A stretch of DNA of 64,000 nucleotides from Deinococcus sp. JMULE3 (GCF_013337115.1 NZ_SGWE01000004.1:1710001-1774000), one strand, 5' to 3'; positions 39,719-49,645 are shown, numbered from the stretch's first letter. The notes: a model not told the origin generated them from the sequence alone. A program made the numbers and translations.

Positions 39719-41185
39719 ATGAAAGAAGTGCTGCTGCCCGAACTGGCCGAGAGCGTCGTCGAGGGCGAAATCCTGAAGTGGCTGGTGCAGGAGGGCGACA
39801 CCATCGCCCTGGAACAACCCCTGTGCGAGGTCATGACCGACAAGGTCACCGTGGAACTCCCCAGCCCGGTCGCCGGGGTGCTCAGCAAGCGCCTCGCGGG
39901 TGAGGGGGACGTGGTGGCCGTGCACGCCGCCATCGCCCTGATCGACGAGACCGGCGGGGCCGCCGCTGCCCCCGCACCCGCCGCCCCAGCCGCTGCGCCG
40001 CTGAGCACGCAGGCGCAGGAGGAACGCGAGCAGGTCGGTGGCAGCATCGTCGAGGCCGGACACCTCCAGAACAAGGCAGATGACGATTCCACCAGCCTCT
40101 TCAAGGCGTTCTCCAGCGACGAGAAGGTGCAGGTGCAGGGCCTCGGCGCACGTCAGCCCGCCGCTCCCGCCGCACCTACCCAGCCGACCCGCGCGGACGG
40201 CCGGGTGCTGGCCGTGCCTGCCGCGCGGCAGCTGGCCCGCGAACTGAACCTGGACCTGGCCCAGGTGCGCGGCAGCGGTCCCAACGGCCGTATCCGCGTG
40301 AGCGACGTGCTGGCCCACCAGGGCATCAACCAGGGTCAGGCGGCCGCCACCCAGACAGCTGCCCCGGCTCAGGCGCCCGCGCAGACCGCCCAGCCCGCCG
40401 CTGCCCCCGCGAAAGCCCCCGCTGCGGGTGGCATGCCCGTCGCGCCCGTGCAGTACCGCACGCCCAAGGGCTACGAGCACCTCGAGGACCGCGTGCCGCT
40501 GCGGGGCATGCGCCGCGCCATCAGTAACCAGATGCAGGCCAGCCACCTGTACACGGTGCGCACCCTGACCGTGGACGAGGTGAACCTCAGCCGACTCGTC
40601 GAGTTTCGCGCCCGCGTCAAGGAAGACGCCGCCGCGGCGGGCGTGAAACTCTCGTACCTGCCGTTCATCTTCAAGGCCGTCGCCGTCGCGCTGCGCAAGT
40701 TCCCCAGCCTGAACACCAGCTTCGACGAGGCCACCCAGGAGATCGTCCAGAAGCGCTACTACAACATCGGCATGGCCGTCGCCACCGACGCGGGCCTGAC
40801 CGTGCCCGTCCTGAAGGACGTGAACCACAAGAGCGTCTTCGATCTCGCCCGTGAAGTCAGCGACCTCGCCGTGCGCGCCCAGGGCGGCAAACTCCAGGCG
40901 GACGAACTGGCGGGCAGCACCTTCAGCGTCACGAACATCGGCTCGATCGGCGCGCTGTTCTCCTTCCCGATCATCAACGTGCCCGACGCCGCCATCCTCG
41001 GCATTCACTCCATCCAGAAGCGGCCCATCGTGGACGAGTACGACAACATCGTCGTGGCGCACATGATGTACCTCAGCCTGTCCTTTGACCACCGCCTCGT
41101 GGACGGCGCGGAAGCCGCGCGCTTCTGCAAGGAAGTCATCCGCCTGCTCGAAAACCCCGACCGGCTGATGCTCGAAGCCATGTGA
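39719..41185 (+). CDS. Dihydrolipoamide acyltransferase E2 of the branched-chain complex
   Basis: 488 residues. One lipoyl domain with Lys42 in VMTDKVTVELP, an Ala/Pro-rich linker, a peripheral-subunit-binding domain (AVPAARQLARELNLDLAQVRGSG), a second linker, and the catalytic domain with the active-site His in SFDHRLVDGAEAARF. It transfers the acyl group to CoA and forms the core of the complex. GAGG precedes the ATG. The E3 gene is not in the window. Confidence 0.92.
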   Translation: MKEVLLPELAESVVEGEILKWLVQEGDTIALEQPLCEVMTDKVTVELPSPVAGVLSKRLAGEGDVVAVHAAIALIDETGGAAAAPAPAAPAAAPLSTQAQEEREQVGGSIVEAGHLQNKADDDSTSLFKAFSSDEKVQVQGLGARQPAAPAAPTQPTRADGRVLAVPAARQLARELNLDLAQVRGSGPNGRIRVSDVLAHQGINQGQAAATQTAAPAQAPAQTAQPAAAPAKAPAAGGMPVAPVQYRTPKGYEHLEDRVPLRGMRRAISNQMQASHLYTVRTLTVDEVNLSRLVEFRARVKEDAAAAGVKLSYLPFIFKAVAVALRKFPSLNTSFDEATQEIVQKRYYNIGMAVATDAGLTVPVLKDVNHKSVFDLAREVSDLAVRAQGGKLQADELAGSTFSVTNIGSIGALFSFPIINVPDAAILGIHSIQKRPIVDEYDNIVVAHMMYLSLSFDHRLVDGAEAARFCKEVIRLLENPDRLMLEAM

Positions 41186-41232
41186 TTCGGATTCAGGTTG
41201 CGTCGCTGAAAGGCTGAGCGTCTTCCTTGTTC

Positions 41233-41294
41233 CCCTCTCCCCCTGAGGGAGAGGGAGGGAGGCGCGAAGCGCCGGAAGGGTGAGGGGGCGTGTG
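41233..41294 (+). repeat. Terminator-like hairpin and repeat fragment after E2 (copy 4)
   Basis: A 9-bp stem CCCTCTCCC (41233-41241)/GGGAGAGGG (41247-41255) 48 bp after the E2 stop is followed by a GGCGCGAAGCGCCGGAAGGG block that is the inverse of one at 5100-5130. It may end bkd transcripts, but no T run follows. No gene is visible in 41186-41407. Confidence 0.55.
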
Positions 41295-41407
41295 ACCCCA
41301 TCAGTGTGCGAGAGGCGGCCGGTCAGCCGGGTCCGCCTCCTCTCGTATGAAGGCCCCCTGAGACGCCTCGCATCCCGCGGCGTGGCGGGGCGGCGCAAGC
41401 TGAGGGC

Positions 41408-41587
41408 ATGAGCGAGCAGAAGACCGGTTACGACCCCGCCAACACCAGCCCCGCCGAGGGCCAGAGCCACGCCATTCCCGATGAGGCGAAGGGCCAGCAG
41501 CCGAACATCGACCCGGCCGCGAAACCCGAACCCGCCGAGGGAGGCCGGGACGAGGTGGAGGGCGACAGCACCCCCGATCAGTCCTGA
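41408..41587 (+). CDS. Small acidic disordered protein
   Basis: 59 residues, MSEQKTGYDPANTSPAEG at the start, rich in Pro, Glu, Asp, Gly, Gln and Asn, with no Cys, Trp or hydrophobic run, so probably disordered. GAGG lies 5' of the ATG and codon use is Deinococcus-like. It stops 7 bp before nth, so the two may be co-transcribed. Function unknown; such hydrophilic proteins can be stress-related, but that is a guess. Confidence 0.6.
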   Translation: MSEQKTGYDPANTSPAEGQSHAIPDEAKGQQPNIDPAAKPEPAEGGRDEVEGDSTPDQS

Positions 41588-41594
41588 GTCCGTG

Positions 41595-42317
41595 ATGACT
41601 GAAGCACCCTTGAACGTGGCCCGCCCGGATGACGAGCGGGCCGCGTTCCTCGTGTGGATCAAGGACACGCTGCGACCCGAGTACGGCGAGCGGCCCCTGA
41701 CACCCCGCCGGGAGCCTCTGCACGAGCTGATCAGCACGATCCTCTCGCAGCGCACCACGCACGCCGACGAGGAAGCCGCGTACCGGGAACTGCGGACGCT
41801 GGGCGACTGGGACGCCATCATCGCCGCGCCCGTGGAGACCGTGGCGCACGCGATCCGCCGCAGCAACTACCCCGAGAGCAGGGCCCCACGTATCCAGGCG
41901 ACCCTGGCCGCGCTGCGCGACTCGCCCGGCGGGTACGACCTGAACTTCCTGCGCGACCTGCCCGTCAAGGACGCCCTGAAGTTCCTGACGGACCTGCCCG
42001 GCGTGGGCATCAAGACCGCCAGTCTGGTGCTGCTGTTCAACTTCGCCCGCCCGGTCTTCCCGGTGGACACGCACGTGCACCGCGTCACGACGCGCGTGGG
42101 GGCCATCCCGAAGATGGGCGAACAGGCCGCGCACCGCGCGCTGCTGAAACTCCTGCCGCCCGATCCGGCGTTCCTGTACGAACTGCACGTGAACCTGCTG
42201 CGCCACGGCCAGCGCGTGTGTTCCTGGCACGACCCGAAGTGCAGCGCGTGCATCCTGCGCTCCCGCTGCGACGCCCACGCCCAGTACGGGGATGGGGTGC
42301 CCGCCTGGAAGGGGTAG
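41595..42317 (+). CDS. nth: Endonuclease III (DNA glycosylase/AP lyase)
   Basis: 240 residues; removes oxidised pyrimidines. The helix-hairpin-helix is LPGVGIKTASLVL with the catalytic Lys, the catalytic Asp is in PVDTHVHRV, and the [4Fe-4S] cluster cysteines follow C-x6-C-x2-C-x5-C (VCSWHDPKCSACILRSRC). Deinococcus has several EndoIII paralogues. The N-terminal 38 codons upstream of the ATG at 41595 lack similarity and belong to the preceding small gene in another frame. Confidence 0.93.
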   Translation: MTEAPLNVARPDDERAAFLVWIKDTLRPEYGERPLTPRREPLHELISTILSQRTTHADEEAAYRELRTLGDWDAIIAAPVETVAHAIRRSNYPESRAPRIQATLAALRDSPGGYDLNFLRDLPVKDALKFLTDLPGVGIKTASLVLLFNFARPVFPVDTHVHRVTTRVGAIPKMGEQAAHRALLKLLPPDPAFLYELHVNLLRHGQRVCSWHDPKCSACILRSRCDAHAQYGDGVPAWKG

Positions 42318-42326
42318 GCTCGTCCC

Positions 42327-42866
42327 ATGAGCGACGCCTTCCTGATCCTGGGTGCGCCCGCTGCCGGGAAGAGCACGGTGGCCCGGGCACTGACGCGCCG
42401 CTTCACGCGGGGCGTGCACATCCCGGTGGATGACGTGCGGCACATGGTGACGTCCGGGCTGGTGGACATGAGTTTCGAGTTCAGCGACGAACTGCTCGCC
42501 CAGCTGGCGCTGGCGCACGAGGCCGCCGCGCTGATGGCCCGCACGTACACCCGGGGCGGATTTGCCGTGGCGCTGGACGACTTCTGGTTCGGGGTGCAGC
42601 CCGAGGCGGACTACGCGCGGGTGCTCGGCCCGGACCTGCACCTCGTGCTGCTGCGCCCCCAGCGGGCGGCCGCGCTGGCTCGCCTGTCGGCGCGGGGGAC
42701 GGACGGGGACAGTTTCCGCCCGCTGCTGGAACAGGCCATCGCGTTCGTGGACGATGAACTGGAACGCCACCCGAAGACGGACTGGCACGTCATCGACTCC
42801 ACCCGACTGACGGTGGAGGAGACCGTGGACGCCATCCTGCACGCCACGGGCGTCCAGCCCCGCTGA
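42327..42866 (+). CDS. P-loop kinase-like ATPase
   Basis: 179 residues with Walker A GAPAAGKST (9-17) and a central FAVALDDFWFG segment. The size and pattern resemble small zeta-toxin, chloramphenicol phosphotransferase or adenylylsulfate-kinase-like proteins; the substrate is unknown. A -10 box TAGGCT ends 6 nt before the ATG (leaderless). Confidence 0.75.
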   Translation: MSDAFLILGAPAAGKSTVARALTRRFTRGVHIPVDDVRHMVTSGLVDMSFEFSDELLAQLALAHEAAALMARTYTRGGFAVALDDFWFGVQPEADYARVLGPDLHLVLLRPQRAAALARLSARGTDGDSFRPLLEQAIAFVDDELERHPKTDWHVIDSTRLTVEETVDAILHATGVQPR

Positions 42867-42869
42867 GCG

Positions 42870-43064
42870 TCAGCTCAGGTGCGTGCGGGCCAGCGCCTCG
42901 CCTTCGTGCCGGGCGGCGCGGATGAGGGGGCATGTGGGTTGCGGGTGGCCTTCCGGGGGTACACCGACCCGCCGGGTGCCGACCGTGTCGGCCCCGAGGG
43001 TCTGGTGGTACGCGCTCAGGAAGGCCAGCAGCGCCGAGGCGGTCTGCTGTTCTTCGGGTCGCAT
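42870..43064 (-). CDS. Small hypothetical protein
   Basis: 64 residues (MRPEEQQTASALLAFLSAYH at the N-terminus), mostly helical, no known domain. Its ATG is 2 bp after the stop of the LURP-like gene, which strongly suggests co-translation with it; the longer open frame through 43397 is an overlap artefact. Confidence 0.6.
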   Translation of the reverse strand: MRPEEQQTASALLAFLSAYHQTLGADTVGTRRVGVPPEGHPQPTCPLIRAARHEGEALARTHLS

Positions 43065-43066
43065 GC

Positions 43067-43681
43067 TTAGCCGCGTTCGCGTTCGCGCAGGATCAGCTGG
43101 ATGAGGCCCATCAGGACCAGTTCGTCGTCCTGCCCGGCGCGCGGCTGGAGTTCCTCGACGGTGAAGCGGCGGGCCATGAAGCTGCGTTTCTTGTGCACGC
43201 GGTACGCCGCCTGCCCGCCCGTGTCGGTGACGGTGTACGTGGGGTTCACGAGGTAGTCGAAGCCCATGGCGATGAAGTCCCCGATGAAGGGAATGGCGTC
43301 CAGCGCGCCCTCGATCAGGCCCAGCCAGGGGTGGTCGTCGCGGATGGCGAAGCGGGGTTCGCCGTTCGGGCCGAGCAGGTCGTACCCGGCGGCCCACAGG
43401 GTCCGCATGCCCTGCGCCTGCAGGGCGCCGACGGGCGTGCCGTCCATCCGTTCGATCAGGCGTGACGCCTTCCAGTCGAGTGCGCCTGCGAGGAAGCCCT
43501 TGGCTTTCATGCGGTGGGTCTGCACCTGTTTCTGCTCGTCGCGGTAGATGCGGACCTCGTCGCGGACGCTGAACGTCTTCTCCTTGACGACCGCGACGAG
43601 CTGGCCGCGCGCGTCGGTGACGCGCAGTTCGGTGAAGAGACTGAATTTGAATTCCAGCGTCAGGGGGAAGGCGAGGCTCAT
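43067..43681 (-). CDS. LURP-one-related (DUF567, Tubby-like) protein
   Basis: 204 residues with the LURP-one/phospholipid-scramblase-like beta-barrel pattern: FKFSLFTELRVTDARGQLV, VRDEVRIYRDE, and SFMARRFTVEEL. A hydrophobic stretch (IPFIGDFIAMGFDYLV) may be the central helix. Such proteins bind lipids or act as scaffolds; no catalytic role is known. The start at 43681 avoids overlap with fmt. Confidence 0.75.
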   Translation of the reverse strand: MSLAFPLTLEFKFSLFTELRVTDARGQLVAVVKEKTFSVRDEVRIYRDEQKQVQTHRMKAKGFLAGALDWKASRLIERMDGTPVGALQAQGMRTLWAAGYDLLGPNGEPRFAIRDDHPWLGLIEGALDAIPFIGDFIAMGFDYLVNPTYTVTDTGGQAAYRVHKKRSFMARRFTVEELQPRAGQDDELVLMGLIQLILRERERG

Positions 43682-43697
43682 GCCCCCGGGTACGGGC

Positions 43698-44651
43698 CTA
43701 CTCGCGGGTCGGTTCCCAGATGTCAAGGCGGGTGCCGGGTTTGATCCCCGCCGCGTGCGCCCAGGTGTGCGCGGGCTGCGCCTTGCGCGCCTCGGGTTGC
43801 ACGGTGCGGATCAGCACGGCACCCTCCTGCGCGGCGACGGTCAGGCCGCCCTCGCTGACGCCCAGCACCTCACCCGGCTGGCCGGACCCGGTGGTGACGC
43901 TCAGGCCGCCGAGTTTCAGGCGGGCGCCACCCAGGAACGCCGTGGTCTGCGGCCACGCGGCCACACCCCGGGAGCGGTTGACGATCTGCGCGGCGGTGTC
44001 GCCCCAGCGGACGAAGCCGTCCGCCTTGACCAGCATGGGCGCGTGCGTGGCCTGCGCCTCGTCCTGCGGGGTGGGGGAGAGGCCATCCAGGTTGGACAGC
44101 GCCTGCACGATCAGCCGCGACGCCTGCGCACTCAGGGCGTCCGCGAGGTCGAGGCTGGTCCAGTCGGGCGCGACCGGCAGCGCTTCCTGCAGCAGGACCG
44201 GGCCGGTGTCCATACCCTCGTCGGTCTGCATGATGGTGGTGCCCGTCACCGCCTCGCCGTTGATCAGCGCCCACTGGATCGGCGCGGAGCCCCGGTACGC
44301 GGGCAGCAGGCTGGTGTGCGTGTTCAGGAACCCGTAGCGGGGAATGTTCAGCACGCTCAGAGGCAGGATCTTCCCGTACGCGCAGGTAACGGCCACGTCC
44401 GCGCCGGACTCGCGCAGCGTCGCCTCGAACGCCGCGTTCCCTCGAAGTTTCCTGGGCTGCGCGAGGGGCAGGCCCAGTTCGGCCGCGCGGGCCGCGACGG
44501 GCGGGGGCGTCAGCTTCAGGCCGCGCCCCACCGGCTTGTCCGGTTGCGCGACGACCAGCACCACCTCGAACCGCTCGCGGATCGCGTCCAGCACCGGCAG
44601 CGCGAACGCGGGCGACCCGAAGAACGCCACGCGCGGCCCGCCGCCGGTCAA
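43698..44651 (-). CDS. fmt: Methionyl-tRNA formyltransferase
   Basis: 317 residues; formylates initiator Met-tRNA. The formyl-folate site is SLLPAYRGSAPIQWAL with catalytic Asn/His/Asp residues in the typical spots (FLNTHTSLLP, QTDEGMDTGP), and the C-terminal OB domain is complete. It overlaps def by 4 bp; the def-fmt pair acts on the same formyl group. Confidence 0.95.
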   Translation of the reverse strand: MTGGGPRVAFFGSPAFALPVLDAIRERFEVVLVVAQPDKPVGRGLKLTPPPVAARAAELGLPLAQPRKLRGNAAFEATLRESGADVAVTCAYGKILPLSVLNIPRYGFLNTHTSLLPAYRGSAPIQWALINGEAVTGTTIMQTDEGMDTGPVLLQEALPVAPDWTSLDLADALSAQASRLIVQALSNLDGLSPTPQDEAQATHAPMLVKADGFVRWGDTAAQIVNRSRGVAAWPQTTAFLGGARLKLGGLSVTTGSGQPGEVLGVSEGGLTVAAQEGAVLIRTVQPEARKAQPAHTWAHAAGIKPGTRLDIWEPTRE

Positions 44652-45301
44652 AGGCCCGCCTTGCGCTGCCGCTCGTGCGCGGCCAGATCGTTCAGGAACG
44701 TGCGGGACTTCTGCTGGATCGCCAGCAGCTCCTTGCGGTAGTCCTCGGTCACCTCGGCCGGCAGGCGGTCCAGGAACAGCACGCCGTCCAGGTGATCCGC
44801 CTCGTGCTGGAACACCCGCGCCAGGAAATCATCCGCCTCGACCACGCGGGCCACACCGTCCAGATCGGTGTAGCTGACCTGCACGGCGCGGGCGCGCGGC
44901 ACGCCCTCCTCGTAGATGCCGGGAATGCTCAGGCACCCCTCCTGGTACGAGCGGTCCTTCTTCTTGTCGATGACCTTCAGCACCGGGTTCAGCATCACGA
45001 AATCACGCAGCACGCGGGACTTCAGGGGCCTGTCCTGGCCCTCGTTCTCCTCCTCGTCGTCCTCGTACTCGACCGCCACGAACATCCGGACCGGCAGGCC
45101 GATCTGCGGCGCGGCCAGCCCCACGCCGTGCGCCTCGAACATCGTCTCCAGCATGGTGTCCGCCACCTGACGCACCGTCTGCGGATCGAAACCCGGCACG
45201 GTCAGGGTGTCGGTCGCCTGGAGGGGCTTGGCCTTGCGGCGCAGGACGGGGTCACCGTACAGGCGCAGCGGGTACACGCGGGGAGAGGCAGGGTCGCTCA
45301 C
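44648..45301 (-). CDS. def: Peptide deformylase
   Basis: 217 residues. Three signature motifs are intact: GVGLAAPQIG, EGCLSIPGI and QHEADHLDG (metal ligands Cys and two His, catalytic Glu). An acidic insert (EYEDDEEENEGQD) sits between motifs 1 and 2. The start is GTG with CAGGAG upstream. Confidence 0.95.
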   Translation of the reverse strand: MSDPASPRVYPLRLYGDPVLRRKAKPLQATDTLTVPGFDPQTVRQVADTMLETMFEAHGVGLAAPQIGLPVRMFVAVEYEDDEEENEGQDRPLKSRVLRDFVMLNPVLKVIDKKKDRSYQEGCLSIPGIYEEGVPRARAVQVSYTDLDGVARVVEADDFLARVFQHEADHLDGVLFLDRLPAEVTEDYRKELLAIQQKSRTFLNDLAAHERQRKAGL

Positions 45302-45484
45302 AATACTCCTGTTTTACCAGACGCCCCCGGAAGCGACCCTGCCCTGACATCCAGATCGCGGCGGGCGGCGGGTGGGCGGAGCGTGAAGTGCGCCTTAAAG
45401 AAACCGGCCCACGCGGGTCAGGCTCAGCTGCTCAGATGACCGGACGACCCTCGGCCCCCCCGTCCCGCCTTCAAGGAGCCCCTC

Positions 45485-46636
45485 ATGCGAATCAACCTGC
45501 TGACCCTGACCGCCACCCTGGCCCTGACCGTCCCCCTGCAACTGGCCGCCGCGCAGACCGACACGACCCAGGCCACCACCACCCAGACGCCTGCTGCGCT
45601 CGCCGCCGACGCCCGCGCCCTGGCTGACCAGGCCCGCGCCACCTACCCCAGGGGCAGCGCGAACATCGACCAGACCCTCTGGAAACAGGCTGCCGCCGCC
45701 GCCGAGGCTGCCGTCGCCGCCGCGCCCGGCAACCCCGAGTACCTGAAACTCCGCGCCGCCATCTACACCGAGGTCGGCTTCTGGAAACAGGCCGAGACCA
45801 CCTGGACCGCGTACTTCCAGGCCGCGCCCAGCGCCGTGCGGAACACTCCCGAAGCGAAGAGTGCCGCCACGGTCCAGTACAACCTCGGGTACGCCGCGTA
45901 CACCCGCAACCAGCCGGATCAGGCCGCGAAGTTCTTCGACACCTGCCTCACCTTCGACCCCGCCAGCGCCCCCTGCGCCACCTGGGCCGCCCGCACCGCA
46001 CTCGAAGCCGGGCAGTACACCCAGGCCCGCACCCTGTACGACCGGGCGCTGACCCTGAACCCCGGCGACAAGACCCTGGCGTACTTCCGCGCCCTGACCG
46101 ACAGGGCCGCGCAGTACGGCCCCGCCGCCACCCGCGCCTTCAGCCGCGCCTACGGCGACCTGGACGCCGGACGCAAAGCCCAGGCGCTCGCCGGATTCCA
46201 GGAAGCCGCCCGCAGCGCCCCCAACTTCGCCGACGCGCAGCGCGAAGCCGGACGCCTCGCCCTGGACCTGAACGACACCCAGGCCGCGCTGGACGCGTAC
46301 ACGGCCCTGGGCGCCCTGCCCGGCGCGACCGCCAGTGACAGATACAACCTCGCCCTGGCGCAGGAAGCGCAGACGTACGGCCTCCAGGCGGTCCGGACCT
46401 ACCGCGCCGCCTACGCCAAGTACGCCGCCGGGGACAAGACCGCCGCCGAGGCAGGCTTCCAGGCCGCCACCACCCAGAACCCCAGATACGCCAAGGCGTG
46501 GGCGTGGCTGGGCCGCACCCGCTACGAACGCAAGGACTACCCCGGCGCGGCCGCCGCGTACACCCAGGCCGTCGCGCTGGACCCCACCGACAAGAGCAGC
46601 GCGTACTACCTGAAACTCGCCCAGCAGGGCAGGTAA
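45485..46636 (+). CDS. Secreted TPR-repeat protein
   Basis: 383 residues. A signal peptide (cleavage near LAAAQ, about residue 23) is followed by about eight Ala-rich tetratricopeptide-like repeats such as AQYNLGYAAYTRNQPDQAAKF and AWAWLGRTRYERKDYPGAA. It probably scaffolds proteins in the periplasm; its partner is unknown. AAGGAG precedes the ATG. Confidence 0.85.
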   Translation: MRINLLTLTATLALTVPLQLAAAQTDTTQATTTQTPAALAADARALADQARATYPRGSANIDQTLWKQAAAAAEAAVAAAPGNPEYLKLRAAIYTEVGFWKQAETTWTAYFQAAPSAVRNTPEAKSAATVQYNLGYAAYTRNQPDQAAKFFDTCLTFDPASAPCATWAARTALEAGQYTQARTLYDRALTLNPGDKTLAYFRALTDRAAQYGPAATRAFSRAYGDLDAGRKAQALAGFQEAARSAPNFADAQREAGRLALDLNDTQAALDAYTALGALPGATASDRYNLALAQEAQTYGLQAVRTYRAAYAKYAAGDKTAAEAGFQAATTQNPRYAKAWAWLGRTRYERKDYPGAAAAYTQAVALDPTDKSSAYYLKLAQQGR

Positions 46637-46649
46637 TTTCGGAAGGACA

Positions 46650-46675
46650 GCGGCCCCCTCGTCGCAGGGGGCCGC
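46650..46675. terminator. Convergent terminator (TPR gene / CobW gene)
   Basis: Perfect 10-bp stem GCGGCCCCCT (46650-46659) / AGGGGGCCGC (46666-46675) with a 6-nt loop between two converging genes. T runs are short. Confidence 0.7.
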
Positions 46676-46683
46676 TTCGCGGT

Positions 46684-47649
46684 TCAGTCCGGGATGAGGT
46701 CGTGCGGGTCGGGCGTCAGGCACGCGGCCCACGCGGCCTCGAACTCCGCGCGGTCCAGGCCCCGGCCGATCACCACGAGTTCGGACGTGCCGTCACCTGC
46801 CTCCCAGGCGTCGGCGGTGAACAGGTCCCGCACCGCCTGGAACAGGATGCGCTGCGGGTACCCGAACAGGTCGAGGAACCCCTTGGCGCGCAGCACCTCG
46901 GCCGGGCGGGACAGCAGGTAGTCGGTCATGAAGCGCTGCCACGCGTACGGGTCCAGGGGGCGGTCGGCGCGCAGCGTGAAGGACTTCAGGCCCGGCGTGT
47001 GCGCCGCGCGGGTGTCCACGCCGTCCAGCACGCGCGGGTCGAAGTCGTCGCGGGCCAGCAGGGCTTCCGCGTCGATCTGCCCCTGCTCGACCCGCTTGAT
47101 GTCGGCCAGGGGGTTCACGCCCCGTAGCACGCCCTGCGCGTGGTCCAGCAGGGCCGGGTCGGCGAGGTCCGTCTTGTTCAGCACGACCACGTTCGCGTAC
47201 GCCAGCTGCCGCGCCGCCTCCGGATGCTCCCGCAGCGTCTGGAGGGCGTGCCGGGCGTCCACGACCGCCACGAGCGTCGTCACGCGGAACGCCGCGCGCA
47301 CCGAGCGTTCCAGCAGCGTCGTCAGGACCGGCGTCGGGTCGGCCACGCCGGACAGTTCCACGATCACCGCGTCCGGTTTCTGCTCGCGCATGGCGATCGT
47401 CACCAGCGCCCGCAGCAGGTCGTCGCGGCCCGTGCAGCACAGGCACCCGGCCGTCAGTTCCGTCACGTCGTCCTGCAGTCGCTCGATCAGGCTGCCGTCC
47501 ACGCCCTGCGCGCCGAACTCGTTCACGATCACGCCCAGCCGGTGCGGCAGCGACCGGATCAGGTGATTCACCAGCGTCGTCTTCCCGGCCCCCAGAAAGC
47601 CGCCCACCACCACCACAGGAATCCGGTCATCCGGGCGCGCACTCGTCAT
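46684..47649 (-). CDS. CobW/G3E-family GTPase (metal chaperone)
   Basis: 321 residues. P-loop GGFLGAGKTTLVNHLI, the metal-binding GCLCC motif (CxCC), and NKTD (LNKTDLADP) for guanine; a C-terminal CobW domain follows. G3E GTPases deliver zinc or cobalt; the cargo cannot be told here. The ATG at 47649 is preferred over one four codons upstream because a TATGCT -10 box overlaps that and ends 7 nt before 47649. Confidence 0.88.
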   Translation of the reverse strand: MTSARPDDRIPVVVVGGFLGAGKTTLVNHLIRSLPHRLGVIVNEFGAQGVDGSLIERLQDDVTELTAGCLCCTGRDDLLRALVTIAMREQKPDAVIVELSGVADPTPVLTTLLERSVRAAFRVTTLVAVVDARHALQTLREHPEAARQLAYANVVVLNKTDLADPALLDHAQGVLRGVNPLADIKRVEQGQIDAEALLARDDFDPRVLDGVDTRAAHTPGLKSFTLRADRPLDPYAWQRFMTDYLLSRPAEVLRAKGFLDLFGYPQRILFQAVRDLFTADAWEAGDGTSELVVIGRGLDRAEFEAAWAACLTPDPHDLIPD

Positions 47650-47705
47650 GCCGCGCAGCATACGAGGTGACCGGCGCGGGAAATGGAACGGGGAAGGCGG
47701 GACTC

Positions 47706-47845
47706 CTCACACGGATTCCGTCTGTTTCGTTGACAACCCGGCAGTGCACCGGGTTGCCAACTCCACGCCCGGAACCCGTTTCTCTCCTGCTCGCTCCGCT
47801 CGGGTTGGACGGTTTTACAAACCGTTCAACCGGAGTCCGTATCAC
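47706..47845. repeat. Palindromic small non-coding repeat (copy 5)
   Basis: 140 bp. Terminal inverted repeats TCACACGGATTCCG and CGGAGTCCGTATCA; hairpin 1 CAACCCGG/CCGGGTTG (47734-47756, 7-nt loop); linker CTGCTCGCTCCGCTCGG; hairpin 2 with 13-bp arms (47803-47831, 3-nt loop). Together with copy 7 it shows paired base changes that keep both stems. Confidence 0.85.
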
Positions 47846-47880
47846 AGGTGCGGGCGCGCCAGTGGCGTAGCCTCGCCCGT

Positions 47881-49642
47881 ATGCCTGCCCCCTCCCCGGC
47901 TGTTCTGCGCCGCCTGTACGGGCTGCTCAGTCCGTACCGCCGCACGGTGGGCGCGGGGTTGCTGCTGCTGCTGGGGAGCGTGGCGGCGGAACTGTACCCA
48001 CCGCTCGTGTGGATTCGCGTGGTGGATCACGGCATTCCGGAGCGGGACTGGACGTTCATCGCGGGGCAGCTGGTTCTGCTGGTGGCGGTGTTCGGCGTGC
48101 AGCAGGGCCTGTCCGCGTGGCGGGGGCTGCTGCTGGAGCGGGCCGGGCAGGCGTTCACGCGCGACCTGCGCCTGACGCTGTATCGGAAATTGCAGGGGCA
48201 GTCGGCGGCGTACTTCGAGGGGCAGCGCACCGGGGACCTGATCGCCCGCGTGACTGGGGACGTGGACGCGCTTCAGGACGTGCTGGTGCGCGGCACGGAC
48301 GCCGTGCTGGCCAACGCCCTGCGCCTCATCGGGGTGATCGGGATCTTCATCGCGCTGCAACCGCTGCTGGGCATCCTGACGACCCTCCCGATGATCGCCG
48401 TGGCGCTGATGCTGCGCCGCTACGCGCGCACGGTGCGGCCCGCGTACCGCGCCGCGCGCGCGCCGCCTGGGGGACCTGAGCGCGCTGATCACGGACCGCC
48501 TGAGCGGCATACGCGTCGTGCAGGGCTTCGCGCGCGAGGACGCCGAGGCCGACCGCATCCGCGCCCTGGGCGACGAGCTGTACGCCGAGGGCGTGAAGGC
48601 CGTCACCATCCGCAACCGCGCCTTTCCCCGCGCGCGCTTCGTGGGGAACCTGGGGAACGTGATCATGCTGGGCGGCGGCGCGTGGCTGATCATGGCCGGG
48701 CAGTTCACGCTCGGCGGACTCCTCGCGTACCGCGGGTACGGGCGGTACTTCTACGGCCCCATTGACGACCTCGTGAACATCGGCGACCTGCTCCAGCGGG
48801 CCGAGGCGAGCGGACGGCGGGTGTTCGAGGTGCTCGACGCGCCCGTCCCCGTGCAGGACCGGTCCGGTGCGCGGCCCCTGCCGCAACCCGTGCGCGGGGA
48901 GCTGCGCTTCGAGGGCGTCACCTTCGGGTACGATCCCGCCCGGCCCATCCTGCGGGACGTCACGCTGCACATCCCGGCCGGGCAGCGCGTCGCCCTCCTC
49001 GGCGAGAGCGGGGCGGGCAAGAGCACCCTCCTCGCCCTCGTCACCCGCACCTTCGACCCGCAACACGGGCGCGTGACGCTCGACGGGCACGACCTGCGCC
49101 ACCTCACCCTGCGTAGCCTGCGGGAGAACGCCGCCGTCATGGCCCAGGACACCTTCCTGTTCCACGACACCGTGCTGAACAACGTCCGCTACGCCCGCCC
49201 GGACGCCACCGACACCGAGGTCGAGGCCGCCCTGCGCGCCGCGCACGCCCACACCTTCGCCCACGCCCTCCCCGACGGCCTCCAGACGGTCGTCGGGGAA
49301 CGCGGCGTGCGGCTCAGTGGCGGGCAACGCCAGCGGCTCTCCATCGCCCGCACGCTCCTGGCCCGGCCCAGCCTCCTGCTGCTCGACGAACCCACCAGCG
49401 CCGTCGACGCCGAGAGCGAAACCCAGGTCGTCGCCGCCCTGGACGAACTCACGCGCGGCCGCACCGCGCTGATCGTCACGCACCGCCCCAGCCTCGCCCG
49501 CACCGCCGACCGCGTCATCGTCCTCGCGGGCGGCAGGATCGTCGAGGACGGCCACCCCGACACCCTCCGCAGACGCGGCGGCGCATACGCCCGCCTGGAA
49601 CGCCAGATGGGTGGCGAAATCATGCCCGAGGTGACGGGCTGA
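47881..49642 (+). pseudogene. ABC transporter, fused permease-ATPase, frameshifted
   Basis: MsbA/LmrA-type half transporter: membrane helices in the N-terminal part, then the ATPase with Walker A GESGAGKST, signature LSGGQRQRLSIAR and Walker B LLLLDEPTSA. The frame shifts near 48451-48470 in a (GC)n run, where YRAAR should lead to LGDLSALITDRLSGIRVVQG; a deletion of one base or insertion of two would restore it. The downstream half alone starts at 48518. Real pseudogene or sequence error. Confidence 0.8.
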
Positions 49643-49645
49643 GCC